Assembly: GCF_019024285.1 (NCBI RefSeq)
Contig: NZ_WMKZ01000028.1
Span: forward strand, 1-61,059
Source: Alkalihalobacterium elongatum
GTDB taxonomy: Bacteria > Bacillota > Bacilli > Bacillales > Bacillaceae_F
Length of the DNA: 61,059 bases
Direction: 5' to 3'
Part shown: piece by piece, positions 18,128-27,456 of the stretch
Numbering within the stretch: the first letter of the stretch is position 1
Layout of the letters: the number at the start of each line of letters is the position of its first letter
Translations under genes and position numbers: made by a program
The notes under the pieces: model-generated
What the model saw: the letters and a program-made list of their open reading frames with translations, nothing else
What the model was told of the DNA's origin: nothing
Databases searched by the model: none

Positions 18128-19123
18128 TCACTTTTCCTGTAGATTAACTTTATTCTTAACATCTCGATTAACTAAGTATGTAGGATAATAGCCCGCTAAT
18201 ACATCAGCAACATTTTGAGCTGTTTTCCTCTTTAATTCTAATTGTGCTTCTTCTGAATACCAGGCAACGTGAGGATTTAAAATGACATTTTCCATCTGTA
18301 ACAATGGATTATCACTTTCTATAGGTTCTTCCTCAAGAACATCTAGACCTGCACCTGCAATTTCTTCATCCTGTAGAGCTTTAATTAATGCCGTTTCGTC
18401 GATTACAGGTCCACGTGCCGTATTAATAATAAATGCTTCTTTTTTCATCAAATTAAATTGTTCTGTACTAACCATACCACGGGTACTATCAATTAATGGG
18501 GCATGTACTGAAATGAAATCAGAAACTTTACACAAATCGTTAAGTTCAAGTAGTTCTACATTTAACGATGCTGCTATATCCTTCGGTACAAACGGATCAT
18601 ACGCAACAACCTTAATACCAAACGCTTGAGCTTTCAAGGCTAATGTTTGTGGGATCTTCCCTAAACCAACAAGACCAAGTACTCGACCACGCAAGCGAAA
18701 AATCGGTACACCTACCTTGAAGTCCCAGTTGCCACTTTTCACTGCAGAATTTAATGTAACTACTTTTCTTACACATGCCATTAATAGAGCAAATGCATGA
18801 TCAGATACTTCATCCATACAATAGTCAGTTACATTACCGACGATAATTCCTTTTTCTGTAGCTGCCTCTAAGTCAATTGTATTGACTCCAACTCCGTATC
18901 GAGAAATAACTTTACATTTTTCTAGAGCTTCAATGACTTTACGTGATATCGGTGCATACTGATTGATTAATCCATCTGCATCATGCGCTGCACGTATAAC
19001 CTCTTCTTCAGTTCGACATTGAACAGGAACGAATTCTACTCCAGCAACCGTATTCAGCACTTCCATTTCTGGAGCTAATGTTTCAAATTCATAATCAGTA
19101 ACAACTACCTTAAATTTACTCAC
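18128..19123 (-). CDS. D-2-hydroxyacid dehydrogenase, C-terminal-binding-protein-like
   Basis: The 331-aa product has the split two-domain fold of the D-isomer-specific 2-hydroxyacid dehydrogenases. It shows the active-site Arg in NTARGPVIDE, a downstream Glu, and the His of NPHVAWYSEEA. The NAD-binding motif reads GLVGLGKIPQ: the third glycine of the usual GxGxxG is Pro, close to the CtBP-like variant. It is 11 nt upstream of the DapA-like gene and transcribed with it. Together they could reduce a 2-oxoacid and cleave or form a related keto acid; the pathway is not identified. Confidence 0.85.
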   Translation of the reverse strand: MSKFKVVVTDYEFETLAPEMEVLNTVAGVEFVPVQCRTEEEVIRAAHDADGLINQYAPISRKVIEALEKCKVISRYGVGVNTIDLEAATEKGIIVGNVTDYCMDEVSDHAFALLMACVRKVVTLNSAVKSGNWDFKVGVPIFRLRGRVLGLVGLGKIPQTLALKAQAFGIKVVAYDPFVPKDIAASLNVELLELNDLCKVSDFISVHAPLIDSTRGMVSTEQFNLMKKEAFIINTARGPVIDETALIKALQDEEIAGAGLDVLEEEPIESDNPLLQMENVILNPHVAWYSEEAQLELKRKTAQNVADVLAGYYPTYLVNRDVKNKVNLQEK

Positions 19124-19148
19124 TATTTTGCTCTCCTTTTCCAGACAA

Positions 19149-19180
19149 ATAAACGCACCTAACTAGTAGTGTGCGTTTAT
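19149..19180 (-). terminator. Terminator after drrB
   Basis: ATAAACGCAC (19149-19158) pairs perfectly with GTGCGTTTAT (19171-19180). The minus strand continues TTTG. Confidence 0.7.
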
Positions 19181-19217
19181 ATTAGAGGATTATGAACAAG
19201 TTTTTAAGTTTCAATCC

Positions 19218-20060
19218 CTACTTTTTATTCCTATATAAATAAATCGTAAGTGGTGCAAAAATGGCAACGATAACAACCGATGCGATGAATACAGCAGAAA
19301 TCTGTTCTAACGTTGCGGTACCTTGCATTAACCCACGAACAGCCGTGACAAGTAATGTAATCGGATTTGCTTCAACAAATGCCTGAAGCCATGACGGCAT
19401 TGTTTGAGGGTCTACAAATACGTTACTTGCAAATGTGAGCGGAAATAATACGACCATACTAACTCCCATCACAGCATTAGGCGTTCTCATTACTAATCCT
19501 AGTGTCGTAAAAATCCACGATAAACTAAAAGCAAAAACAAGTAAAAGGAGTACACCTAGTAAAACACCAAGCACCCCGCCCTCTGGACGGAAACCTAATA
19601 TTAATCCGAGCACAATAACGATTGATGAAGCAATCGAATAACGAATGGTATCGGCTAATAACGCCCCAACTAGTGGAGACGGTCCCCAAATTGGTAAGGA
19701 ACGAAAACGATCAAAAATACCTTTTGAAATATCTGTATTTAATGCTGTCCCTGTATAAATGGACGTAAAGACAACCGTCTGAACTAAAATCCCTGGTAAT
19801 AAGTACTGTAAATACTCGCTAGTCGATCCGGCAATTGCACCTCCAAACAAATAAGTAAACATGAGAGTAAACATTATTGGGAACATCGTTACATCTAATA
19901 ACTGCTCTGGTACATACTTGATTTTTAAAATGGCTCGCCAGCCAAAAACGAGTGAAGAATTTAAACCACTTGCTTTTTCAGGACGCTTTTTATTCGAAAG
20001 TGCTGTTCGTAACGCATCATCTACTTCGGATTTCGAAGGGTTACTTGCTGTTGTATTCAT
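19218..20060 (-). CDS. ABC-2 type transporter permease (DrrB-like)
   Basis: The 280-aa protein has about six membrane segments and the ABC-2 permease pattern of daunorubicin-type exporters. Visible are [48 protein letters not shown] and a C-terminal [17 protein letters not shown]. Its start overlaps the stop of the ATPase gene by four bases (ATGA), so the two are translationally coupled. It forms the membrane half of an exporter for a hydrophobic compound. Members are often annotated as drug or antibiotic exporters, but no biosynthesis cluster is nearby. Confidence 0.9.
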   Translation of the reverse strand: MNTTASNPSKSEVDDALRTALSNKKRPEKASGLNSSLVFGWRAILKIKYVPEQLLDVTMFPIMFTLMFTYLFGGAIAGSTSEYLQYLLPGILVQTVVFTSIYTGTALNTDISKGIFDRFRSLPIWGPSPLVGALLADTIRYSIASSIVIVLGLILGFRPEGGVLGVLLGVLLLLVFAFSLSWIFTTLGLVMRTPNAVMGVSMVVLFPLTFASNVFVDPQTMPSWLQAFVEANPITLLVTAVRGLMQGTATLEQISAVFIASVVIVAIFAPLTIYLYRNKK

Positions 20061-21046
20061 GAAGAACTAACCTCCTCTGTTTTAGAGTCTTCTTCTGCTG
20101 GTCTGCCTGTCAAAGTCAGAAATACTTCATCGAGACTTGGCTGTCCGAGAGAAAAATCAGCAATAGCAATATTTGCTCGGGAAAGTTCTCCAAGTGCATA
20201 CGCAACACGCTCTGTATCTGAAACACGAGCTGAAAGAGCAGCTGGGTCTGAAGCAAGTTGTATGGAAGTTTCAAGTATGTCAGTGAGTAATTGCTCAGCT
20301 TTTCGTCGATCTTCTGGATTAAGTAGTCTAACGTGTAGTGTCCCTGAACCTACTGATGCTTTCAGTTCCCCACTCGTCCCCTCTGCGATAACCTTTCCAC
20401 GATCGATAACGGCAATTCGATCAGCTAATTGATCTGCTTCATCTAAGTACTGTGTCGTTAGGAGAATGGTAGTACCCATACCAACAAGAACACGTACGAT
20501 GTCCCATACTTGATTACGGCTCCGCGGGTCGAGCCCTGTAGTTGGTTCATCTAAAAATAACAGGTCTGGTGTTACGACAATGCTTGCTGCAATGTCAATA
20601 CGGCGACGCATTCCACCAGAATACTTTTTCACTTGACGTTTTGCTGCTTCTTCGAGACCAAATGCTCGAAGCAACTCCATTGCTCTTTCTTTTGCCTCTT
20701 TTCTTGAATACCCCATAAGTCGAGCAATCATAATCAAGTTTTCCATTCCCGATAAGTCTTCATCGATGGAAGCAAATTGACCAGTTAAACTAACTCTTTG
20801 ACGGACTTGGTTTGCTTCACTTGCAAGGTCATGTCCTAAAATGCTTGCAGTTCCGCCATCGGGTTTTAATAATGTTGCAAGCACGCGAATCGTTGTTGTC
20901 TTTCCAGCACCATTTGGACCTAAAATGCCATACACTGTCCCAGCAGGTACTTTTAAATCGACCCCATCTACGGCACGATTTTTTCCAAATGTTTTGACCA
21001 AACCTAGTGCTTCGATCGCATATTCAGTATAATTCGATGTACTCAA
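20057..21046 (-). CDS. ABC transporter ATP-binding protein (DrrA-like)
   Basis: The 329-aa ATPase shows Walker [11 protein letters not shown], the signature [14 protein letters not shown], and Walker [15 protein letters not shown]-terminal extension typical of the daunorubicin-resistance DrrA subfamily follows. It drives export through the permease encoded directly downstream (4-nt overlap). The start is TTG at 21046, preceded at short distance by GGTGAGGTG. Neither codon use nor composition suggests recent transfer to me, though this was not measured. Confidence 0.92.
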   Translation of the reverse strand: MSTSNYTEYAIEALGLVKTFGKNRAVDGVDLKVPAGTVYGILGPNGAGKTTTIRVLATLLKPDGGTASILGHDLASEANQVRQRVSLTGQFASIDEDLSGMENLIMIARLMGYSRKEAKERAMELLRAFGLEEAAKRQVKKYSGGMRRRIDIAASIVVTPDLLFLDEPTTGLDPRSRNQVWDIVRVLVGMGTTILLTTQYLDEADQLADRIAVIDRGKVIAEGTSGELKASVGSGTLHVRLLNPEDRRKAEQLLTDILETSIQLASDPAALSARVSDTERVAYALGELSRANIAIADFSLGQPSLDEVFLTLTGRPAEEDSKTEEVSSS

Positions 21047-21178
21047 TGCACCTCACCCTTTCTCATCCTTATTCTATTTAGGTCCTATAAGTAATAAAAC
21101 AAATTTTACCAGATAAAAATTTAATATCATCATGCGTGAGACTGAAATTCAGTTCATTTTTAAAGAGGAGACAAACAG

Positions 21179-21207
21179 AAAAACCTCCTTGAATTCTGCC
21201 AAGGAGG
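21179..21207 (-). terminator. Terminator after the MBL-fold gene
   Basis: CCTCCTTG (21184-21191) pairs with CAAGGAGG (21200-21207). On the minus strand TTTTT follows. Confidence 0.8.
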
Positions 21208-21249
21208 ATCATACTTTAGTTAATATCTTTGATTTAATAGACTTTGGAA

Positions 21250-22230
21250 CTAGCCTAACCGATAATGCCAAGCCCCAGCTCTCATCGTTTTTTCAATTTG
21301 TCCATCTGATTCTAAAGCATCCAAGTGTCCAATGACTTCTGACATAACTAATGCAAATTGAGTACTATAATGCCTTTGGTAAAGATGCTTAGCCAGTTCG
21401 CTCCCTGTAGTTATCCCGCTATCAATTAAACCCTTGACCTTCTCGGATTTTTTCTTAATTTTAGACAGTCTCATTTCAATGAGTTTTTTTGGATCTTGTA
21501 TCAACTCCCCATGACCAGAGAATACAAAATCGACATTAACATCTATAAATGCTTTTAAGGAGTTTTTATAATCAACAAGTGAGTGTATACGTTTTCCTAA
21601 TAGATCGGGTTCAACTAATGCATTACTAGAGATATGCTGAATTAAATGATCACCAGCAAAACACCACTTGCTAGTTTCGTCGATAAAAGCAATTTGATCA
21701 GGAGCATGACCTGGTACTTCTTTAATTTTAAAATTAAAGAGACTCATACCTTCTTGAAGTGTAGTAATTTCCTGTTCAACTTTTAAATGATCATTTTTAT
21801 TTATAGATTTTTTTAGATATTGTATTTGTTTTTTTCCTTCCTCACCACAGTTCATCTCGTGGTAAAGTTGTTCAAAAAATTCCACTCTCATCTTTAAGAA
21901 CTCTTTATCTCTTTTTAATCTTGGAACCGAAAGAGAATGAGCATAAACTGGGATAGAATGAGTTTTCGTAATTCGATTTACTAATCCAACATGATCAATA
22001 TGATGATGAGTGAACAGAATTTCTGTCAAGTCTTCTAGGCGAAAACTATTGTTTTCTAAAGCTTTTATTAGCCCTTCCCAACTGCTATCATCAGGCATTC
22101 CTGCATCAATTAACGTCAACCCACTATCATGTTTAACAAGATAAAAATTACAAGTTTCTAAACCATAACCTGCTGGAACAACAATAGGGTAAACCGTATA
22201 TCCATTCCTTTCATAAGTACGAATAACCAA
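21250..22230 (-). CDS. MBL-fold metallohydrolase
   Basis: The roughly 326-aa enzyme has the metallo-beta-lactamase fold. It shows LTLIDAGMPDD, the zinc ligand motif THHHIDHVG, and later PGHAPDQIAF, CFAGDHL and FSGHGE. The C-terminal 80 residues are helical, as in many Bacillus glyoxalase II-like or lactonase-like hydrolases. The open frame reaches 22263, but its first 11 codons lie inside an inverted repeat. I place the start at a TTG at 22230, just after GGAAGGAAG. Substrate unknown; a thioester or lactone is plausible from the family. Confidence 0.83.
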   Translation of the reverse strand: MVIRTYERNGYTVYPIVVPAGYGLETCNFYLVKHDSGLTLIDAGMPDDSSWEGLIKALENNSFRLEDLTEILFTHHHIDHVGLVNRITKTHSIPVYAHSLSVPRLKRDKEFLKMRVEFFEQLYHEMNCGEEGKKQIQYLKKSINKNDHLKVEQEITTLQEGMSLFNFKIKEVPGHAPDQIAFIDETSKWCFAGDHLIQHISSNALVEPDLLGKRIHSLVDYKNSLKAFIDVNVDFVFSGHGELIQDPKKLIEMRLSKIKKKSEKVKGLIDSGITTGSELAKHLYQRHYSTQFALVMSEVIGHLDALESDGQIEKTMRAGAWHYRLG

Positions 22231-22242
22231 CACTTCCTTCCG

Positions 22243-22288
22243 GTGCCAGGCACCTTTAATCAATTACAGCATTAAAGGTGCCTGGCAC
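22243..22288. repeat. Perfect 18-bp inverted repeat containing GTGCCAGGCACC
   Basis: The arms 22243-22260 and 22271-22288 are exact reverse complements around a 10-nt loop. The outer part holds GTGCCAGGCACC and the inner part TTTAAT. It sits between the M42 gene and the MBL gene and could act as a transcription barrier, but it lacks a T-run. It looks like a small dispersed repeat of the kind seen in Bacillus. Confidence 0.75.
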
Positions 22289-22297
22289 TCTTCTTCA

Positions 22298-23374
22298 CTA
22301 TATAAATTCCATACTTCCCCATTGGTCTTGATTTTTGATTAATTCCTTTAGTAGTAGAAAGCCTTGTTCAAAATCATTTAAGTCTGCTACTTCTACAGGA
22401 GAGTGTGAATATCGACGCGCGAACGTTATGGCTCCGCCTAATATACCTTCTCGCTCTAAATGAACTGCAGCAAGGTCTGTCGTTGCTCCTGACATCACCG
22501 CTAACTGGTAGGGAATGTTTAACTTCTCTGCAAAATTGATGATACACTGCTTCATTTGTCTAGACATAATATTGCCTCTTACTCCACCGCCTGCTAACGC
22601 TGGAATAACAGGACCTTTTCCAATGCCAATTGGGTAGCCACTGCCGATACTATCTGGAGTGTCTGCACAAGGAATTGTATCAAGAACAATCGCATAATCT
22701 GGATTTACTTTATACGTCGCTATTTTAGCACCTCTTAAACCAACTTCCTCTTGAACAGCAATTACACCAACAAGCGTTCCATTGAATTCATCTTGACGTA
22801 ATGATTTAAATAACTCAAGCAACAAAACACAGCAACTTCTATTATCAATAGCTTTTCCACAAATCAAGTCTTGGTTTGAAAAACGATCTAAATCACTAAT
22901 GTATGTGATCGGATCACCAATTTGAATGCCCATCTCTTTCACTTCTTGTTTCGATGTTGCACCGATATCTACATATAATTCATAGATTGAAGGGACTTTC
23001 TTTCTCTCTTCAGGCGTTTGTAAATGTCCAGCCTTTACTCCGATCACACCAAAATGATCATTGACTTGAACTTTACGGCCAACCATTAAAGCTTCAAGCA
23101 TCCCACCTGTTCGTTCCACCCTTAGAAATCCACGATTATCAATATCACGAACAACACAACCAATCTCATCGGAGTGAGCAGATACCATGATCGTTGGACC
23201 CGGGTTGGTTCCATACTTATATGCGAAAATATTGCCCATATGATCAACTTCAAGTTTATCACTATATGGTTCCAACCGTTCGACTAACTGCTTCACTACA
23301 TTATGTTCATTTCCTGGGCCACCTTGAATAGTTGCTAACTCTTTTAGTTCTGTAAAAAATATTTCTTTAAACAT
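22298..23374 (-). CDS. M42 family metallopeptidase
   Basis: The 358-aa protein belongs to the M42 aminopeptidases (FrvX/YsdC group), dinuclear-metal enzymes that form large self-compartmentalising assemblies. The metal ligands and catalytic residues are seen as VSAHSDEIG, GKAIDNRS, VQEEVGLRGA and IVLDTIPCADT. The C-terminus reads ARRYSHSPVE. The start ATG at 23374 follows AGGAGG. It is divergent from an M20 peptidase, which with the MBL and acetyltransferase genes suggests a small peptide/amino-acid salvage neighbourhood. Confidence 0.92.
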   Translation of the reverse strand: MFKEIFFTELKELATIQGGPGNEHNVVKQLVERLEPYSDKLEVDHMGNIFAYKYGTNPGPTIMVSAHSDEIGCVVRDIDNRGFLRVERTGGMLEALMVGRKVQVNDHFGVIGVKAGHLQTPEERKKVPSIYELYVDIGATSKQEVKEMGIQIGDPITYISDLDRFSNQDLICGKAIDNRSCCVLLLELFKSLRQDEFNGTLVGVIAVQEEVGLRGAKIATYKVNPDYAIVLDTIPCADTPDSIGSGYPIGIGKGPVIPALAGGGVRGNIMSRQMKQCIINFAEKLNIPYQLAVMSGATTDLAAVHLEREGILGGAITFARRYSHSPVEVADLNDFEQGFLLLKELIKNQDQWGSMEFI

Positions 23375-23510
23375 ATGTATTCTCCTCCTATTAACTTTTC
23401 TTTATTTTCTCACAAATATTTTTACTTCGCAAAACGAAATATATATATTAAACTAGTAGAATAATAAACATGATACAATAACGGTATATTTGCGAATTTT
23501 GGAGGTACCA

Positions 23511-24674
23511 ATGAAAAATAACATTAACCAAACAATTGAACAATTAAGAGACTCTTTTTATAAGATTAGTCAATATATTGGAGAAAATCCTGAATTAGGT
23601 CATGAAGAATATAAAGCATCCAAAATATTAACAGAGGAACTCCGAAAACACGGTTTCAGAGTAGAATTAGGAACAGCTGGACTTCCAACTGCTTTTGAAG
23701 CTATTTATGATAGCGGAATTCCTGGTCCAAATATTGCTTTTATGGCAGAGTACGATGCTCTTCCTGAACTAGGCCATGCATGCGGACACAACCTTATTGG
23801 AACAATGGCAGTAGCTGCTGGTATTGGCTTAAGTAAAGTTGTGAATAGCTGTGGTGGAAAAATTTATGTGTATGGTACACCTGCTGAAGAAACACGTGGC
23901 GGTAAAGTAACGATGGCTGAACAAGGTGTTTTCGATCACTTAGATGTTGCAATGATGGTCCACCCGTTCCACAGAAATGAAAAAAGTGGCTCATCATTAG
24001 CAATGGATGCTATTCAATTTGAGTTTTTCGGAAAATCCGCTCATGCTGCAGGTTCTCCTCATGAAGGCATCAATGCGTTAGATGCTGTTATTCAAACATT
24101 TAATTCCATAAATGCATTAAGACAACACGTGACTCCTGATGTACGGATTCACGGCATAATTCCAGAAGGTGGAAAAGCAGCAAATGTCGTACCTGATCAC
24201 GCGATCGCTCAATTTTATGTCCGTGCCGAAAATCGCAGTTACTTAGATGAATTAGTTAAAAAAGTGAAAGGTTGTGCCGAAGGGGCTGCTCAAGCAACTG
24301 GAGCGACACTTGAAATATCTGATTATGAATTTTCATATGATGATATGAGAACAAATTTAGCGTTATCTGATGTGTTTACAGAAAACCTTGTTCAGTTAGG
24401 GATAGAAGGATCTACCATTCATGAAAAAGGGTCTGGTGGTTCACTAGATATGGGGAATGTCAGTCATGTAGTACCTTCCATTCACCCATATATTCAAATA
24501 TGCAATGAACCCCATGCTTGTCATACACACGAATTCCGTGAAGCAGCTTTGAGTGATCAAGGTTTTGAAGGATTAATTTTAGGAGCCAAATGTATGGCAA
24601 ACTCTGCTTATGATATTATGACTTCTCCAGAGTTATTGAGTAAGATTAAAAAGGAATTTTCCATACTAAAATAG
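23511..24674 (+). CDS. M20 family metallopeptidase/amidohydrolase
   Basis: The 387-aa product is an M20D amidohydrolase (AbgB/aminoacylase-like). Metal and catalytic motifs are present: AEYDALPELGHACGHNLIG, TPAEETRGGK, VHPFH and a C-terminal EPHACHTHEF. A dimerisation domain lies between them. Relatives remove acyl groups from amino acids or aminobenzoyl-glutamate. The start is ATG at 23511, directly after GGAGGTACCA, not the upstream in-frame codon. It is convergent with the acetyltransferase gene, sharing a strong bidirectional terminator. Confidence 0.9.
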   Translation: MKNNINQTIEQLRDSFYKISQYIGENPELGHEEYKASKILTEELRKHGFRVELGTAGLPTAFEAIYDSGIPGPNIAFMAEYDALPELGHACGHNLIGTMAVAAGIGLSKVVNSCGGKIYVYGTPAEETRGGKVTMAEQGVFDHLDVAMMVHPFHRNEKSGSSLAMDAIQFEFFGKSAHAAGSPHEGINALDAVIQTFNSINALRQHVTPDVRIHGIIPEGGKAANVVPDHAIAQFYVRAENRSYLDELVKKVKGCAEGAAQATGATLEISDYEFSYDDMRTNLALSDVFTENLVQLGIEGSTIHEKGSGGSLDMGNVSHVVPSIHPYIQICNEPHACHTHEFREAALSDQGFEGLILGAKCMANSAYDIMTSPELLSKIKKEFSILK

Positions 24675-24701
24675 TTGGGAAAAATGATGGCCTTAATAAT
24701 A

Positions 24702-24737
24702 GAAGAGTCCCTGTTTTTAAACTAACAGGGACTCTTC
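24702..24737. terminator. Bidirectional terminator, perfect 14-bp stem
   Basis: GAAGAGTCCCTGTT (24702-24715) pairs with AACAGGGACTCTTC (24724-24737) around an 8-nt loop between two convergent genes. Confidence 0.85.
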
Positions 24738-24738
24738 T

Positions 24739-25569
24739 TCATCTATTTTTTGATAAAATATAGAAATGGTTAAGCTCTGTCGTCGAAGCTATAAAGTCTG
24801 TAATTTTATAACCACTAGCAAATAAGGTGCGCATAACTTCCCTGAATTGATATCGCCATTTTCGGGCTAAATCTGTGTTATTTTGTTTTATCTTCTGTAT
24901 ATTTACAGGTACTGGGAGTTTTAAAATCATGTTACATGGAATTTCCTTAAGATTACCTAATTCCCATTCTATTTTATCTACTGTCCCATTAACTTTCCCG
25001 ACTTCAAAATACTCCCTTGCATCTACTTTACTTGAAATTAATGATCTTTTTTGAACAAGAGAATGTTTAAGCTCCCAGTCAACTACTAAACGATCAGTTG
25101 GAATTCCTTTATTTAAATGATCATTGATAAATCCATAACAATTTTCTATATATTCATTACTTATTGCTCCTAGTTTATGAAAATTTAATTTAGCATTTAT
25201 TGCTTCTAATGGATCAAATGTCCAAAGAATTTTTGTATAGCCCATTTTATAAGCATAATCATATTGTGCCCACTTTAATTCTTCGCCAATACCTAGATTT
25301 CGGTACTCTTTTATTACTCCTAAAATATGCGAGCAAAGGTAAATTTTAGGAATATTCGAATTTAAATCATTAACGCCTGGAAAGCCATATGAAAAGCCAA
25401 TCATTTTTTCTTGCTTATTAAAAGCTCCTAGTATAACTCCTCCATGACGGGCTACAGTAATAAGGTTATGGAGTGGGACCTTATTTGACACTCCCCATAT
25501 GTCACCATATATGTCTTCTATGTCGGAAAAATGTTTGATGCTTTTAATAATTTTAATTTTGACAGACAT
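24739..25569 (-). CDS. COG3375-type GNAT N-acyltransferase
   Basis: The 276-aa protein is an enlarged GNAT. It shows HGGVILGAF, MIGFSYGFPG, LCSHILGVIKEYRNLGIGEELKWAQ (acetyl-CoA pyrophosphate loop R-x-x-G-I-G), and WTFDPLEAINAKLNFHKLGA. A C-terminal extension contains VDWELKHSL. This layout matches the COG3375 group. In Geobacillus a related acyltransferase acts with an N-succinylamino acid racemase and an M20 desuccinylase to convert D- to L-amino acids. Here an M20 gene is convergent but no racemase is present, so the role is open. The RBS is GAGGGGGATGAA. Confidence 0.82.
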   Translation of the reverse strand: MSVKIKIIKSIKHFSDIEDIYGDIWGVSNKVPLHNLITVARHGGVILGAFNKQEKMIGFSYGFPGVNDLNSNIPKIYLCSHILGVIKEYRNLGIGEELKWAQYDYAYKMGYTKILWTFDPLEAINAKLNFHKLGAISNEYIENCYGFINDHLNKGIPTDRLVVDWELKHSLVQKRSLISSKVDAREYFEVGKVNGTVDKIEWELGNLKEIPCNMILKLPVPVNIQKIKQNNTDLARKWRYQFREVMRTLFASGYKITDFIASTTELNHFYILSKNR

Positions 25570-25685
25570 TTCATCCCCCTCAAATTATAATTTTGAAAGA
25601 GTACCCTATAATAGGAAACGATTAACTAAATACTAAACTTAGATCTTAATAATCTACCTAAAGGATACTTGAATTTATACACATG

Positions 25686-27203
25686 TTACTGTCTATTTAA
25701 ATCATTAACTACTTCATCAGCACTATCTGGTCTCTTCGTAAATTTACTTACAATTACAATTACAAGAGTAGCTATTATGAAACCAGGTACTGCTTCATAC
25801 GTAATTCCAAAAAGCAATTTAGAAACCAGTGCCTTTATATCAGGTAGAAACACAAATGTCCATTGCGGTTGTTGTTTTACAAGAATGACCGTAATTAACC
25901 CAGCAATCATCCCCCAGAAAACCCCTTGTTTCGTTGTACCTTTCCAATAAAAGCTCAATAGTAGCGCTGGACCAAAACACGCTCCTAAACCACCAAAAGC
26001 AAATAATACCATCCAGAAAACAAATTCAGTCATCGTAAATGCTAAAAAGAGGGATAGTCCCATCACAATTAAAATTGATAGACGGCTATATAACATTAAC
26101 TTTGCTTGAGAGATTTCTTTACCCTTACCAATTAACTTGTCATATATATCTCGAACAATAGCACTTGATGCTACTAATAACTGACTATCTGCACTAGACA
26201 TGATAGCCGCTAAAATAGCAACAACTAGTACGCCAAAAAAGAAAGGGTTAAATAATTCATTTCCTAAAGACGTAAAAATGGCTTCGTGATTTTCATTTGG
26301 TAATAGTGAGATGTCTGGAAAATATGCGCGTCCTGTTAACCCAATCATAATTGCTCCATATGCCATTAATAAGTTCCATATTGATCCAATGAGAGCAGCT
26401 TTTCGCATTTCCCTTGGGTCCTTTAGTGCCATATATCTAACAAGAATATGTGGGTTACCTGGACTACCTAAAGCAATACCTACAAGGCCCATAATAGCTC
26501 CAAATGAGAATGAGAACGGATCAATAAAATTTGCGCCTTGAACATGCATCGCGTCAATAACTGGTCCAAATCCTCCTAGTCCAATAATAGCAACTATCGG
26601 GAGAATGGTAAGCGAAACAAACATAAACATCGTTTGAAGTAAATCCGTTTTTGCTACAGCGTGAAATCCACCTAATATTGTATATAATAGAATAATACCT
26701 GCGGTCATCCACATTCCATTTGTTGATGAAAGACCTAAGCTGTTAGAAAATGCTGTACCCCCAGCAACAATCTGACTCCCTACATAAGCAATCATAAAGA
26801 ATATAATAATCAAAGCACTTGTAATTCTTAATAGATTTGTTTTATCTTCGTATCTAGATTCGAGAATATCTGGTATCGTAATGCTTCCTGTTTTTTCACT
26901 GAACCTACGGAAGCGTTTTGCAACATAGAAAAACATAAAGATTTCAACGAAGATATAACCAAAAGCTGCCCATACAGCTTGTAATCCACCTACATAGGCC
27001 ATACCAGTAACACCTAGTACTAGCCATGCACTCCGACCAGAACTAACTGCACTAAATGCTACAGTCCATTTCCCTAAGTTACGACCAGCTAAGAAAAAAT
27101 CCGTTAATCCACCTGAAGACTTCCTTGAATTTACGTAACCGATAACAACTAATAAAATTAAATAGAGAATAAAAACTGAAATAGTAAGCGGATGTGCGTT
27201 CAT
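25686..27203 (-). CDS. Sodium:solute symporter (SSS family, PutP-like)
   Basis: The 505-aa protein has about 13 membrane segments. Family signatures include LAGRNLGKWTVAFSAVSSGRS near residues 41-61, the SGRSAW unwound helix region, GGFHAVAKTDLLQ, and ILAAIMSSADSQLLVASSAI of the Na+-binding region. Family members use the sodium gradient to import proline, pantothenate, organic acids or other amino acids. The start ATG overlaps no other gene; a small ORF ends one nucleotide upstream and supplies its ribosome-binding site GGAGAG. The nearby amino-acid dehydrogenase suggests an amino acid cargo, but substrate residues were not assigned. Confidence 0.9.
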   Translation of the reverse strand: MNAHPLTISVFILYLILLVVIGYVNSRKSSGGLTDFFLAGRNLGKWTVAFSAVSSGRSAWLVLGVTGMAYVGGLQAVWAAFGYIFVEIFMFFYVAKRFRRFSEKTGSITIPDILESRYEDKTNLLRITSALIIIFFMIAYVGSQIVAGGTAFSNSLGLSSTNGMWMTAGIILLYTILGGFHAVAKTDLLQTMFMFVSLTILPIVAIIGLGGFGPVIDAMHVQGANFIDPFSFSFGAIMGLVGIALGSPGNPHILVRYMALKDPREMRKAALIGSIWNLLMAYGAIMIGLTGRAYFPDISLLPNENHEAIFTSLGNELFNPFFFGVLVVAILAAIMSSADSQLLVASSAIVRDIYDKLIGKGKEISQAKLMLYSRLSILIVMGLSLFLAFTMTEFVFWMVLFAFGGLGACFGPALLLSFYWKGTTKQGVFWGMIAGLITVILVKQQPQWTFVFLPDIKALVSKLLFGITYEAVPGFIIATLVIVIVSKFTKRPDSADEVVNDLNRQ

Positions 27204-27204
27204 A

Positions 27205-27360
27205 TTATAACTCTCCCTTCACATCATCAGAGTTTGACGATTTTTGTATTTGCATATCCCGAGCTCGGTCTTTCTTTGTTTCACTTAAATAGACTAATAT
27301 AGTTACTAGCACTACAGAAATCGGAAACAATACTAGACTAAGAAAAATCCCAAATGTCAT
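27205..27360 (-). CDS. 51-aa single-pass membrane protein, likely symporter accessory subunit
   Basis: This short gene encodes 51 residues: one hydrophobic helix (FGIFLSLVLFPISVVLVTIL, residues 3-22) then a charged tail with YLSETKKDRARDMQ. The ATG at 27360 follows GGGGTGG at five bases, and the TAA lies a single base before the symporter ATG, so translation is very probably coupled. Comparable short proteins precede SSS transporters in many Firmicutes and are thought to be small accessory subunits. The function is inferred from position; no catalytic motif is present. Confidence 0.7.
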   Translation of the reverse strand: MTFGIFLSLVLFPISVVLVTILVYLSETKKDRARDMQIQKSSNSDDVKGEL

Positions 27361-27410
27361 AACAACCACCCCTTTTTGAGTATTTGAAATCTTCAGAAAA
27401 TTGAACTTAG

Positions 27411-27443
27411 AAGAACTCCCTTCTTCAAAGAAGGGAATTCTTC
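27411..27443 (-). terminator. Stem-loop after the cupin gene
   Basis: CCCTTCTT (27418-27425) pairs with AAGAAGGG (27428-27435), with outer arms AAGAA/TTCTT. The T-run is weak, so read-through into the symporter genes is possible. Confidence 0.5.
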
Positions 27444-27456
27444 CTTTTACTTAAGA

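Noticed and set aside
21132-21335. 67-codon plus-strand frame before the MBL gene
   Set aside because: It runs through the terminator and the antisense of the MBL gene; no supporting features.
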